Source of the DNA: Paulownia fortunei
Lineage: Eukaryota > Streptophyta > Magnoliopsida > Lamiales > Paulowniaceae
Direction: 5' to 3'
DNA: 64,000 bases
Assembly: GCA_019321725.1 (NCBI GenBank)
Contig: CM033116.1
Coordinates: 10,868,841 to 10,932,840 of the forward strand
This document shows positions 49,764-62,876 of the stretch, one piece after another; the first letter of the stretch is position 1, and each line of letters starts with the position of its first letter. A model generated the notes under the pieces. The model saw only the letters and a program-made list of their open reading frames with translations, had not been told where the DNA came from and ran no database searches. The position numbers and the translations under genes were made by a program.

Positions 49764-50234
49764 TATATTCGAAAGCTAGTGTCCATATGCATCATTAATT
49801 AGTTGAACCTATTTTAGACACATTACCAGTTACCTTTTAATGGTAGAATTGATATGTCTTGAGAGAGTATCAAGTACAAGTAGAAGTCATATTGTCGCAC
49901 AATCAAACATTCATGCTAACCATAAATTTGTGCAACTCCTAATGAAGTAAAATGGTGATCTATATCCTTGAACCCATTCTCCCTTGATTTCAATCTCTTA
50001 CATTTCTTGGTTTTTGTATTTGGTTTGCTAATTAGTTTATTTTAGTTTTTAATTCGCTCCTCAAATTTTGATAGGCTAGATATAGCTAGAGGATCTATAT
50101 TTGGTACTTGCATACATGCTCCCTAGGGACACGACAATCTGTATTCTCACACACTCTATTACTTATGACTAGTGTACTTGCTAAATCTGTATTGCATACA
50201 TTACATACAGTCACCAAGGTTTTGGCGTTGTTAC
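49764..50234 (+). mobile_element. Athila-like LTR end and split PBS (copy B)
   Basis: Same as 24774-25244; the PBS part is 50223-50234. Confidence 0.55.
50230..50234. repeat. Solo LTR target duplication, left (copy B)
   Basis: GTTAC, repeated at 53290-53294. Confidence 0.9.
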
Positions 50235-53200
50235 TGTGATACTCGAACCTCTCACAACTCACTTGGCCAATGTGATTCATGCATTATATGCTACTTATAT
50301 GCTAATTTACATTAACATTTACATGGCATCTTATATAGCATTCTTAATCGTTAGACCTCTAATGCTATCACATGATATAAGTGGTTGAGATCTTATAACC
50401 TAATTAAGAAATTCTATATTTAAATAAGAAAAAGAATAGATTGGTCGATATATTGGATATTCATAGGCTATATGTTATAATTCTAGAAGTGTTAAAGGTG
50501 TTACTAGTAAGTTTATATGATTCGATTTAATTAGATCGAGGTATTTTAAAAGTATACATCCATGGATTAACATACTTGGGATATTGGACATGATATAATA
50601 TGATTTAAGTGTCATAATACAAGGTCTATATTTGCATATAATTTTAGAAATGCAAACTAAACAATCATTTAAGAATCGGATATCAATCGGTTTGGAGATC
50701 GAATGAACGGACATAGGAATTATCTATGGGAATGAATGGTGACTAAGATAGGTTGCAACCAAATAAGGATATGTGAGACACACAAGATTAGGGCTGCAAG
50801 ATAAGGGAGAAAATCAGATTATACCATTACATGCCACGTCAAGCTTTGTCACCTCATGCTTTCTTATTAGCTAACACCTCAAACCCTTCACCATGACCAG
50901 ACCTTCATTTTAGCCGTTTTCATCTTCCAAACACACACATTAAGGTATCAAAGTGCTCCAAATTGATTCCAAGTTGAAATAAAAGCAAGAAAAGCAAAGG
51001 AGAAATGATTATCATCAAGTTTAACCTCAAGATCTGCATAGGTAACACTTATCTACGGTTTTGCCCTTGGTTTTTAGATTATTATGAATGGTTTTATTGT
51101 TTACTAAGCTTTCAATATCTCTTATAAAAGTTTTAGGAAGTTTTTAGTTAGACTTTGGTGCACAAAGAAAAGGTTTTTGATGACAAACACTTAATAGAAA
51201 ATACTTGTGGCAGAAACTGTCACCTTACTATTTTCTTGTGTTTTAGGCTTCAAAAGTATATGGTATGTTGAATAAAACCTTTAATTATCATCATATACAT
51301 GTTTATATATGGGTTAAGAGTATTGGAATAAATTTTCATTGGTTAGAAATTGAAATAGGGCATGATATTGAAGATATGCTCAAAACTATCACCATCAAAT
51401 TGCAGATTCTGTCCTATGTGAAGTGGACTAGTTTTACAGTATTAAATCCATTATTTTTGAAACGTATATGACCTTGTTTTCTCTTTTTATATGTTATATA
51501 AGTGTGGTGAAAATTTTGGAGTGATTGAATATACTTAAGGATGCCAAAACTATTAATGTCATGAAGTGCGTAAAACTGTCACGGTAGGAAAAATCTGTTT
51601 CAGTATGCTGTGAAAGGAGCTGAACTTGGGAAGCTATATCTATGAGTTTTAGCCATTCTATGACATGGTTACATTTTTCTTGATGTTAGATAAGTGTGAT
51701 AAAAATTGTGGAGTGAATGAATATGTCTAAGGGTGTCAAAATCATCATACAAATTAATGTGACAGCAAGAAAATGTGAAGTGGTGAATCTGTCCCATTTG
51801 GTTCATTAACATGTTCCAGCATAGATGTGGTTCATTTGATCCCTAAAATTTAGGGAAATATTGTAAGAGTTATAATACATCAATTAAGTGAGGTTAGTAT
51901 ACATTTAAGATGTGGAACAAAGGTATATAGAAGGTTGTATTCGGTTATAGTTTCTAAGTGGTAAGGTTGTTTAGTTAAATTGAGATTCAAGATCTTTATA
52001 CTACATTAGGTATAATGAACTTGTTAATTGAGGATGGTGATTGATATGTCGTATTTTTACAGATTGTTTCATATCTAGGGTTGGGGAGTAATACTTAACA
52101 AACCTAGAAGTAATACACAATCGATCAAAGGTAAGTAAATATTCATTTGCAACTACAATGCATAGATATAGTAGATGTGTGAATTAAATGTAATATCATA
52201 AATCATATGTGCATAGTAGAGGGCTCTCCATTGAGCATACATACATGGGCATTGTCATTGGCATGTGCATGCATCATATACAAGCATTGTGATAAATCTT
52301 GCATTGCACGACATGATTTTGAGAAAGAAAAATATTTTACTGACCACTACTAATGCACCGAAGCATGCATGGATTTGCATGGTTGTATGCATGGATTTGC
52401 AGGTTTGTGTGCATGAATTTGCATGTGTACGAGTGTGCATGGATTTGCATGCTTTTATAATTATTGGCCATTAGATTATGGCGATGTATAGAGCTATTTT
52501 CCGGTACATGGGATAGTAGCATTGGTCAGAGACCCAAGAAAGAAATGATTTTGAGAGAAATATTTTGATGCATGGAATTGCATTGTAAGCATAGTATTTT
52601 GAGATGCATGACTTGATATTGTAGATTATTCTTTGAGATGCATAATCTTTACTTGCTGAGCGTTAGCTCATATAGTTTATGCATTGTATGTGAGTCTGGT
52701 GATACTTGATACCATGGACTTGTTGGGCAAGCTGTTGGGGTTCCTACAGGTTTTGAGGATCAGTGTACATGGATGACGACCTGTTGGGTTGTGTTGCGGG
52801 CATATTCTAATTTTAACATTCATTATTATTATGTAAATTACTGACTATATATAAAGGGCTACAAGATGCAAAATGTTCTTACTTCTTCCGAAAGTAAAGG
52901 CTATTATTTTTATTTTTGAGTATCTCGTATTATAACTTTTGGATGTCGTGTTTTATATAACTCTTGAAATTTGATAGTAAATCAGCCTGAGAATAGTGTG
53001 ATTGTGATATGTGTTGTGTTTTTATATAAATGGTTATATGTGTGAAAACACTATTTCTCAAAGTGCTATATTTGACCAAAATAAATATATATATATATAC
53101 ACACAAGTGTGATTGTGATGGGTGTTGTGTTTTTATATAAATGGTTATATGTGTGAAAATACTATTTCTCAAAGTGCTATATTTGATAAAAATAAATATA

Positions 53201-53289
53201 TATATATATACACACATGCACACACATTTGCTACATTGCCAAAATTATTGCTATACCAATATCTATATTTAGTGTTGGGGGGTGTTACA
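50235..53289 (+). mobile_element. Solo Ty3/gypsy LTR (copy B)
   Basis: Same as 25245-28299 apart from one inserted G near 50730 and one missing C near 50891, the only differences seen in the 14-kb block. Confidence 0.93.
52995..53216 (+). repeat. 111-bp tandem duplication (copy B)
   Basis: Same as 28005-28226. Confidence 0.9.
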
Positions 53290-53294
53290 GTTAC
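53290..53294. repeat. Solo LTR target duplication, right (copy B)
   Basis: GTTAC. Confidence 0.9.
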
Positions 53295-55155
53295 CATGGA
53301 GTATGCTATTGCAATATTGAAGTTGATTCATCTAGTTATAGTTTAACCTCTTTATTTTCTTTATTTTTTTTATTCTCTTCCAGTTTATTTTTGATGCAAG
53401 TATGTTAAAATCTTAATTTTTGTTACGTTTAGGGTCCCATGGTTATGCGAACCCAATAGTAATATCAAAACACAGGTTACTGCATAATTGATACCCATCA
53501 CTTTAATTTTTATGAAAATTACGCATTTAATTGATACTTTATGTGCAATAGAATTGTTTATGTAATCTTTATATTTTGGATTTTTATTTTAAAAAGTAAA
53601 ACTTTAAAATTGGTTGACAAAACAAATCTACGACTGGTACCACAGTGTGATTGGAATATTTCCAAGGCACTGTGCCACAGACTAGGCAGTGCTGCAACCC
53701 CAATAGGACTTTTTGTCCAAAAAGTTTGGTACCACGGTATGAGTTCCAGATGCTACTGGGCCTTGCACCCAGATTTGTTTTTTCTATTTTTCAAAATTTT
53801 AAAAATTCATTATGTAATTAAATTGTTAATTATGAATTAAATAAAATTATTTTATGAGGAAATTTGAAATTATTAATCCCGAACTTAGAATCAGCACATA
53901 AAGGAATGGTAAATTTACTTGCTTTTAATTATCATGTCATAATTTTAGGTAAGCTTGTTGTGAATGGATGATCATGGAGCGATGTCCAATGTGATTAGAT
54001 TTATTTTATTTATAATATGGTTTTAATTAAAATGAGGCATGCGAGTCTCTTTCTCTTATTTTCTCTATGTAATTTCTATCTCCCTTCTATATACATCCCC
54101 TTGGATATGATTTAAGGTTTCTTATAAGATAGTAACTGTAATAAGTGTACACAGTTGGTGAGGTTTTTTTTTTGTATTTCTTGGCGGACAATACAAGAAG
54201 AAGGACCATGATAGAAAAACGAGAATAGAAGGCCCATATATGCATGGGATGTATATATGTAATATATAGGAATAATATCATTTTGATTATCACTCTAGAC
54301 TGATCATTGATCCACTTTGGCTCGAGTGGAACACATAAGAATAAAAGGCCTATGATCATCCCTAGGTAGTATGTATGAGATGCATGCTATGAATGTTTAA
54401 TGTTTTTCTTTATAATTCCTATCTTGCTTGTGCTCATTATGATAGATAACCTTAAACAAGATAATCATAAGATGAGACCTTGCATGTAAAACAAACAATG
54501 TGTTTCCTTCACTTGAATTAAAAATTCAAGTCTAAAACCATGGGTTTTAAACCTTGCAGATTTATATCAAATGTAAATGAGAAATATTGGGCTGGGCCTA
54601 ATCATCCATGCTTTCCATCAAAAAATAATGACACGTGATAAACTGCTAAGCTTAGTGTATTGGCCATGAGTTGTGGGATGTGCTAAGGAAGGAAAGCAGT
54701 GATCACTACTTAGTATAGTGATGCTATGGAGTGGGGGATCTAAATGTTGGCTATGAGTTGTGGGACGTGTAGGGTTTCACTGACATGGATGTTTTGATAG
54801 GTCATGTTTGACAATGATTACCATATGGGCTCATATTATTGGGGTGTATGGAAAGATGAAGTAAAATATCTTAAAGGTTACATAGTAATTGAATTGCTAT
54901 TGTGTTGCTTACTTTTTGCTTTTGTTATAAGGGCTCATATTATTTGGGTGTATGACAAAGTTAATTGGACTTTAAGGCCACCAAAAAATTGAATTTCCAA
55001 AGTTCCATATCAATATGAAAAAATAAGACGCCTAAACCTGGTAATAAAATTTGAATAAAATAGAGTGAGATAATGGTGATAAAAGACCTTATTGTAAATG
55101 TATGTTTGAATCAAAAGTTTGCTTATTTTCTGCTTTATATTATTTTCTAGAAATA
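53295..55155 (+). mobile_element. Athila-like leader remnant, copia LTR tail, PBS and leader (copy B)
   Basis: Same as 28305-30165: LTR tail 53391-53458, decayed PBS 53460-53471, then copia leader. Confidence 0.6.
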
Positions 55156-58100
55156 ATGGCTAAAAATCCATTTACATCCATCTTGGATACCAACAAACTC
55201 ACTAGTCCTAATTTTGTTAATTAACTGAGGAACCTTTAGATTCTCTTGCAATTTGAAAATAAGTCTTACATTCTCGATGTTGTGCCACCATCGAAATCTC
55301 TAGTGGATACCACTGAAGAGAAGATTGCTGAACATCATAAATAAGTTAATGATGATGTGAAAGCTATGTGCTACATGTTAGCATCTATGTCGAATGAACT
55401 TCAGAGATAGCAAAAGGGTATGGCACATGCTACCAATATTTCGCTTCACATATAAGAGTTGTATGGTGAACATAAGAGGCAAGTAAGGTACTTTATCTCA
55501 AAGGAACTTTTCAGATGCCGTATGGCTGAGGGCTCTTTAGTTCAGTGAACATGGACTGAAGATGATAGACCTCATTGAAAGGCTTGAATCCTTAAGTCAT
55601 TATGGACAATGAACTCTACTTAGATCTAGTTTCTAGTCTCTGCCTGATTGATTTGACTCATTTTTAGTTAACTTCAATATGCACTAGATGGAGACTAGTC
55701 TTTCTAAGCTTGTTAATATGTTGAAGACGACTGAATCCACCATGAAAAATGACAAGTTATCACGCTTATTAGACCTTCATCCCAATGAAAGACTACCATG
55801 TCTAAGAAAGGGAAGGGGAAACGTTCCTCTAAGAAGAATAAAATGTTGAAGATAGATGGTAGGGTTAAAAGGGGTCCCAAAGCCAATGATAAATGCCACT
55901 ATTGCGGTAAGTCGGGGTATTAGAGGAGGAACTATAAGGAGTACCTTGCGTCTCACTACAAAGGATTTTGTATGTTCTTTGTTGAAGTTAACCTTTTGGT
56001 TATTGATGCTTCTTGAGTATTAAATACTGGTCATGGATCTCATCTATGCAATAACTTACAGGTGATGACAAGAAGCAATGAGCTGAGTGAAGGAGAGACA
56101 ACCTTTTGATTGGGGAATGGAGTAAAAGTTGTCGCTTTAGCTACAGGGATTATCCACTTAGCATTAGGGAATGAAATAGAATAGTTTTAAATAATTGTAT
56201 TTACATTCCCAGTTAATAAAGAACATTATCTCTATTCCTATTTTGGATGGAGAAGATATTAGTTTTCTAATAAAAGATGGAAGTTGTTCATTTTACCTTG
56301 ATTCTCTTTATTATATGTGGGAATGTTGACAAATGATTTATATACTATTCAACCCCAAAATTCTATCTTAATATTTAGTAAAGTAACAAATGAAAATTTG
56401 ATAATCAAACCTCGACATACATGTGGGATGCTAGATTAGGTTATATCTCTAACAAGAGAGTTCATGAGATGGCATAACTTCTTGACCTTATAGATAAGGA
56501 AAAAATGCCAACATAAGTCTTGCTTTAAAGGAAAGATGACCAAATCACCATTACTGGACAAGTTGAGTGAGCCACTGACAGACTAGATTTGATCCACTTA
56601 GATATATGTGGACCACTAAGTGTTAGAAGCCTTTGAAAAGTTTAAATAATTCAGGCATGAGGTAGAGAAGCAAAACGAATGAAGTGTTAAGATTTTTCAA
56701 TATGATCGAGGAGAATACTTGAGCAGTGAGTCCATTGATTATCTAAGAGAGAAAAGATTTTCTCCCAATAGACTCCATCTAGAACACCTCAACTCAATAG
56801 GATAGCTGAGCGAAGGAATCGAACCTTGCTTGACAAGGTTCGATCCATGATGAGTTTCACTAAGCTTTCTTCTTCATTCTGGGGCTATACCCTAGAAACA
56901 GTAGCATTCTTACTCAATTGAGTACCTTCAAAGTTGGTGCCCAAAGTACCATAAGAGATGTGGTATGGCAAAACCACCTCTTATAAATACCTTAGGGTAT
57001 GGGGGTGCCCTACTTATATAAAGCAGCAAGTGGGAGATAAGTTGGATACGTGATCCATCTTATGTAAGTTTTTAGGGTACCCATAGAAATACATTTGGTA
57101 CTACTTCTATGATGCCTCCGAACAAAATGTGTTTGTTTCAAGGATTTCCACCTTCGTAGAAAATGATTTTCAATTGGATAGAAAGGGCGAGGTCATGGAA
57201 CTTGAAGAAATTCAATAGCCACAAACACTTCCACAACAGGTAGTAGTGACTGAACCCTTATTCTAACACTTCAAGTACACAACCTCTAAAGAGATCTGTA
57301 AGAATCTTAAGGCAGCTTGAAAGGTAAGACCTTTTGTTAGAGAACAACTAGGAGGATTTTTTTTGGATACCGATACAAGGAGATATGAGATGTGATGTTT
57401 AACATCAATTTGAGAAATTAGCAAGAAGCCATGCAGTTCAAATTAAACTCCATGTACTCCAACAAGGTTTAGACCTTGGTGGACCCACCAGAGGGAATTG
57501 TTCTCATTAGATATAAATGGGTCTACAAATAAAATATGGGAATATATGGAGAGGTTGTGACCTGTATTGCTAAACTGGTGGCAAAGGGTTATACTCAGAA
57601 GTAAGGAATTGATTATGAGGAAATCTTCTCAACAGTTCGATGCTTAAATCCATTTGCATATTATTAGCCATATCAACATATTATGACTACGAGCTATGGC
57701 AAATGGATGTGAAATGGAAACATTGAAGAAGAGATCTATATGAAGCAGTTAGAGGGTTTCAAGTTCAAAGAGAGTGAGCAAAAGGTTTAAAAACTCTAGA
57801 GATCAATTTATGGACACAAATAATTATCCCAAAGTTGGAACAACTGATTCGACAAGGCAATCAAATTGTTTGGTTTCCTGAAGAATATGGATAAGCCATG
57901 TGTGTACAAAAAGGTTAGTGGGAGCGGGGTGACATTTTTTGTTTTATACTTTGATGATATTCTACTAATTAGGAATGACGTAGGAATATTGTATTTAACG
58001 AAGGTATGATTGTCCACATAGTTTTCCAAGAAAGATTTAGGATAAGCATCATTTGTATTAAGGATCAATATCTTTAGAGATAGACTTAGAAAGTTGAAAG

Positions 58101-58913
58101 GACTATCCTAGTAAATGAATATAGACAAAGTGCTAAAGGGGTTCAGCATAGAAGAATCCAAGAGAGGATACCTACCGATGAGTTATGGAATTTATCTTTC
58201 AAAGTCCATGTCCCCAATGACTCTAGAGCAAAGAGAAAAGATGGCTTATGTACCTTATGCATCTGCCATAGAAAGCATTATGTTTACAATGATATATGCA
58301 AGGCCTAATGTTATGTATGCTCAGAGTGTCACGAGTAGATATCAGTCCAATCCTGGTAAGCAACTCTAGATTGCTGTAAAGAGCATCCTGAAGTACTTAT
58401 GAAAAACTAAGGATGTGTTCTAATTTATGGCAATGGAGAGTTGAAACTGGAATGTTATATTAATTCAACTTTTCAGTCCGATATCGACAATTACAAGTCA
58501 ATGCCCATATTTATATTCATCTTGAACAATCATATGGCAAGCTGGAAGAGTTCAAAGTAAGAGACGACTGTGGATTCTACCACCGAGGCTGAATATATTG
58601 TAATATGTGATGTTGCAAAAAAAGTTGTTTGGAAGCAGAACTTCATCCAAAAGTTGGTGTAGTTCAGGCGATTGTTGATCCAATACCTGTGTATTGCAAT
58701 AACAACAAGGCTATGGCGCAAGCAAAGGGGCCAAGCTCTTATCAAATATCCAAGAACATCATGAAGAGATAATATTTGATTCAAGAAATCATTGGTAGAG
58801 GTGACATTAAAGTGGAAAAGGTCGCCTCAGCAGAAAATATAGCAAACCCACTGAACAAACCCCTAGCACAAGGAGTGTTTGATGGACATCTTGAGATGAT
58901 GGGCCTTAAGTAG
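55156..58913 (+). pseudogene. Copia gag-pol, heavily decayed (copy B)
   Basis: Same as 30166-33923, with the same stops and shifts; no base difference seen. Since all lesions are shared, decay preceded the duplication or a later homogenisation. Confidence 0.92.
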
Positions 58914-58930
58914 AAAGATAATTAGCTCTA

Positions 58931-58945
58931 GGAGAAGTGGAAGAT
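58931..58945 (+). other. Polypurine tract (copy B)
   Basis: Same as 33941-33955. Confidence 0.75.
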
Positions 58946-59505
58946 TGTTAGAGTAGTACCAGATGAGCTAATTACTGGTCTCTATTATACTCTTGTAATA
59001 GACTATCTTTTTTTATTAACATTAATAAAAGGCAATCTTCATCTTAAATTTGTGTTATTAGAATTAGATGAAGTACCTACATCACATATGACAACGCGGA
59101 ATGGTAGAACATAGGATGGCAATCATGGAATATTCCTCTATAGTCATGATCTTAAATTAGTTCCAAATTGAGGGATTTTTTAGATTGGACATTGATTAGC
59201 CCATTTGAGACTTGCACATATGATGTATGTTCGAAAGGAGGGTGACTCATCCCATAGACACAATGTTATGACACTAGTACATATATGTGGGTGCTTGTTG
59301 GAAAACAAACAATCCCACTAGAAATTCCCTAGGAAATATGATTTTGAAATGGGAAGTTTCCAATCTTTACAATAGTGCATGATATAGTCCTTTGACTTGA
59401 GGCACCATTGTAATCTCATTCTCGACATGATACACTTTGAATTATTCTTTGATTGCATGGAAATCATAAAGGGGATATTTTGGGTGCATCATCTACGTTT
59501 ATGGA

Positions 59506-59513
59506 GACTAATG
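59506..59513. repeat. 8-bp target-site duplication, left (GACTAATG)
   Basis: GACTAATG, repeated exactly at 60581-60588; present once in copy A (34515-34522). Confidence 0.93.
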
Positions 59514-60580
59514 TAGACCTGACCACGGTTCAGGAACCGCCGGTTATGGTTCGGAACTGCTGGTTCCACGGTTCAAGAAAATCCCGACCCTTAACCTTAA
59601 CCGTCAAGGCCGATTACGGTCCGGGTTCTGGAACCGTCGGTTCCGGTTCTAGTTACGGTTCCGGTTAACCGCCGGTTCCGACCCTTATATTTTATTTTAT
59701 TTTTTTAAATTTTTTTGAACTTAAATTTGCAAAAAATATTGTTACTTTTTGAACTTAATGAAAAAAAAATAACTTAAATTTAAAAAAAAAAACTAAAATT
59801 TAAGTATATGATCCAAAACAAAAGTGACTAAATTAATTTATAAAATTTCTAAAAAATAATTTTTCCATTTACACTGTATTGATAAAACACAATTTACTAA
59901 ATTTTGATTTTTGGAGTTAATATTATCATATAAAATCGATTAAACATTACAATAATTTAATAATATTAAATGAGAAGTTGGGGAATAAACAATAGATATT
60001 GTAAAGTAACATTATTAAATATTTTTAAAAAATTATAAATTTATTTATTATTAAAATAATTGTAAAGTAGCATCATTAGATAATTTCCAAAACTTTACTT
60101 ATTATTAAGATGAAATGTAAAATGTTTAAATATAGGAATTGATTTGTAATTTGCTGAAACTAATTAATTAAATTTAAAGAAGGATACAATATCAATTATA
60201 TTAATTTTCAGAAACAAGACAAGCAATTTGAGGGGTAAAAAATGAAAAAATAATTTATAAGACTTATTTATGTACTTATTCAAAATTATAAACATATGGT
60301 CTATTAGCTCAATTGGTTAGAGTGTTCTATTAATAGTTTGGAGGTCACAGGTTCAAAACCTACATAACATACTTTTACACTATTTAGATTAAAAAAAAAT
60401 TAAAAATCGCCGAGTCGGGCCCGGCGGGCCGGGCCGGATTGAACCGCCGGGCTGACCCGGCGGTTCACGGGTCTGGAATTTTCGAACCCGTAACCGGCCC
60501 GTGAATCTACGGGCCGGTTATGGGTCCACAGGTCAGCCACGGGCCGGGTCCAAACCGGACCCGACCCGTGGTCAGGTCTG
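59514..60580. mobile_element. Non-autonomous hAT-like DNA transposon, 1067 bp
   Basis: Present in copy B only. Terminal inverted repeats TAGACCTGACCACGG (59514-59528) and the complement of CAGACCTGACCACGG (60566-60580) match at 14 of 15 positions, and an 8-bp duplication flanks it; both are hallmarks of the hAT superfamily. Subterminal regions are GC-rich with many short GGTTCCG / GAACCG and GGGCCGG motifs (59521-59690, 60410-60580), as in hAT elements where the transposase binds clustered short repeats. The AT-rich middle encodes no transposase, so it would depend on an autonomous relative. It carries a tRNA-like sequence at 60298-60371. Confidence 0.85.
60298..60371 (+). tRNA. tRNA-Ile(AAU)-like pseudogene inside the hAT-like element
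   Basis: 74 bases with the layout of a tRNA: A box TAGCTCAATTGG (60305-60316), B box GTTCAAAAC (60351-60359, fits GWTCRANNC), T in position 33 followed by anticodon AAT (60332-60334). A TTTT run follows at 60373-60376, a possible pol III terminator. Spacing and D-arm, variable-loop and T-arm words follow plant tRNA-Ile(AAU). The acceptor stem (GGTCTAT against ATAACAT), anticodon stem and outer T stem have several mismatches, mostly explained by C-to-T or G-to-A changes, so it is probably a pseudogene. Transcription remains possible in principle. Confidence 0.7.
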
Positions 60581-60588
60581 GACTAATG
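60581..60588. repeat. 8-bp target-site duplication, right (GACTAATG)
   Basis: Repeats 59506-59513. Confidence 0.93.
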
Positions 60589-62112
60589 AGTGGCCAACAA
60601 AGATACATGAATTTCCAATGATTGATTCAGAAATCCATGGCCATGGTTGGGATGAGTAATTACAAAATGAGTTTCCTAATTAGCATCAACGAATCAAAAC
60701 ACTAGGAATGTTTTCATAAATTGAGCTATTAGGGTTTCGACTAATAATCTGCACCTTATGCTCAATCAGGAGACTAGTTGCATAAGGATCAAACTTTTAC
60801 GGTATTTGTAATTGGAAAGATTCGCCACCTTCACCTATGTTTAGATCTTTATGGCAAGTTGCTAGACGCTAACCATGATTTGTGAGGTTAATGGAATTAA
60901 TGGGTTAATTCTAAGATGATTAATGAATTTAATTAATTAATCAATAATGATTAAATTAATTATTCGATCAAGTCACAAAAGTTGTGAGCATACTACTAGC
61001 ATATGGTTGAACATAGGGTCACACACTAACTCAGAGAAGCTCATTTCTTATTTAAATAGTTAATCCAACAGTTGGATTATATTTAATTAATATGATTAAT
61101 TAAATAGAATTTGATTAATTCAAGTGTTGAATTAATTTAAGTAATTAATTAAATTAATTAATTAACCCAACTGGATTAGGTGGCCCATCAAGGGAAAAGT
61201 GATTAATTATTTGGAACAATTAATTATTATGAGCCTTTATAATTCATTGGATAAATTAATTTAATTGCTTAAATCAATTAAATTAGGTCCAATTATTTTT
61301 GGACCAAGGCCCATTGGGTAAGCCCATGAGGAATTTAATTAAGAATTAAATTTCAAGAATGACAAGGTTATTAAGTCTTAGATTTTAATTAAAGACTTAC
61401 CTTAAGTCTTTAATTTAGAATCAAAGACGTATCTTATGCCTTTAATTTATAATTAAAGTCTTGCTATATTTATCCAAGTAGCACTTGGAAAGAGAATGAA
61501 AGACTAACCTTTTTGAATCTAAGTTGTACTGGAATACTGCCATATGATGGAAGATAGAGGAGCTATAAAAGCCCCCATTCCATATGGCTGAAAATTGCTA
61601 AAAATCTTCTAGCGAAAATTTGGCCATCTCTTGCACCCTCAAGGACGAGAAAATCATTTTCTTCTCCTAGGCATTTGATTAAGCCTTCTTTCATCTTGTT
61701 GAATTAAGAGTTGATCAAGTACCCAAAGTAAATAGTGATTTACATTTGTTCCAAAACCACACATATACTTAGATATGAATCAAATTCTAGACTAGTAGCA
61801 TACGTTGAAATGCGAGTGGGTATCTGAGGCATGGGTACTACTCAGAGGAACAATGCAGGGGGATCTTAGCAAATTCAACCCTGCACGAAATTTAGAGATT
61901 AACGATTTTCTAAAAAGGTTTCAGATTGTTATTCGATAAACTAAATTCAGGTATAATTTATTTAACCTTTAAATTTATTTAAGGCATCAATTTATTTTTA
62001 TTTATGTGTAACCGATCCAATCGCTACAAACCCAGGACACCTAATTTTATATTTGATGCATGTATGTTAAAATTTTAAATTTTATTGCGTTCTTGGTTAT
62101 GTGAGCCCAACA

Positions 62113-62876
62113 TAACATTGGATGACAAGTAAAGCATAAACACTTACCTGGGCCAAGTTCTTACTGCTATGACTCGGCATATGGCTGAGACGAGCAACAT
62201 CCTCATCGCTGATCATGCACCTAGTCTTAGTAAAACCTAAGGTAGCATCTGAGGTATCCTAATAAGACTGGATACCTCCTTGCTTATTAATGCAAAATGA
62301 GAATAATCCTTTACCAAAGTTATGTCATGGAGGAGACCTTTATGAGCTTTCCTTAGACTTCTTTCCCCAGGGTATAGCCGACGGAGAAGCTTTAGTATGA
62401 CCACCATCTCTCCTCTCGCCAGTGCGGTAATGCGATCTCCGCTCTTCACCTGTTCATCGAATGATGGCACCAATTTCCATTGTTCTTCTATGAAGGAAGA
62501 AAGACATGCTTGGTGCTAGAAGCATGTGCCTTCTTGTGCACTAGAACTATGAGAAACATCTACCTTCTTTCCTCAAAATAGAAACAACCAACATGAGAAA
62601 ACAAAAATGAAAATCATAGCAATTCAAGCTTCCATAAAGTATAACTAAAAATATCTCTACTACCAGCGAAAACAAGAAACTGACATCAAAGAATTGATCA
62701 AACAACACAAAAGACGCACAACGCTTGAACTCCCTATAAGTCTTATAAGAAGGTTACAACATCGGAGAATCACTCTACCTTTGGGAAAAACCCCAACCCA
62801 CATCTCTCATGTAAAAGAACTTTTCCTTCCAGGGACCCCAAGAGGAGTTGTTACCCACCAAAAACCTGCACCTTAG
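62113..62876 (-). pseudogene. Unclassified relic, possibly gypsy-type transposon protein (copy B)
   Basis: Same as 36059-36822, no difference seen. Confidence 0.35.

Larger units (their letters stand above)
58946..62112 (+). mobile_element. Copia 3' LTR split by a hAT-like insertion (copy B)
   Basis: Counterpart of 33956-36058 with the insertion at 59514-60588. Bases 59310-61402 differ from copy A at many positions; both sides of that stretch are identical to copy A. Confidence 0.88.

Noticed and set aside
59521..59690. GC-rich block as a CpG-island promoter
   Set aside because: It is the subterminal region of the hAT-like element and mirrored at its other end.
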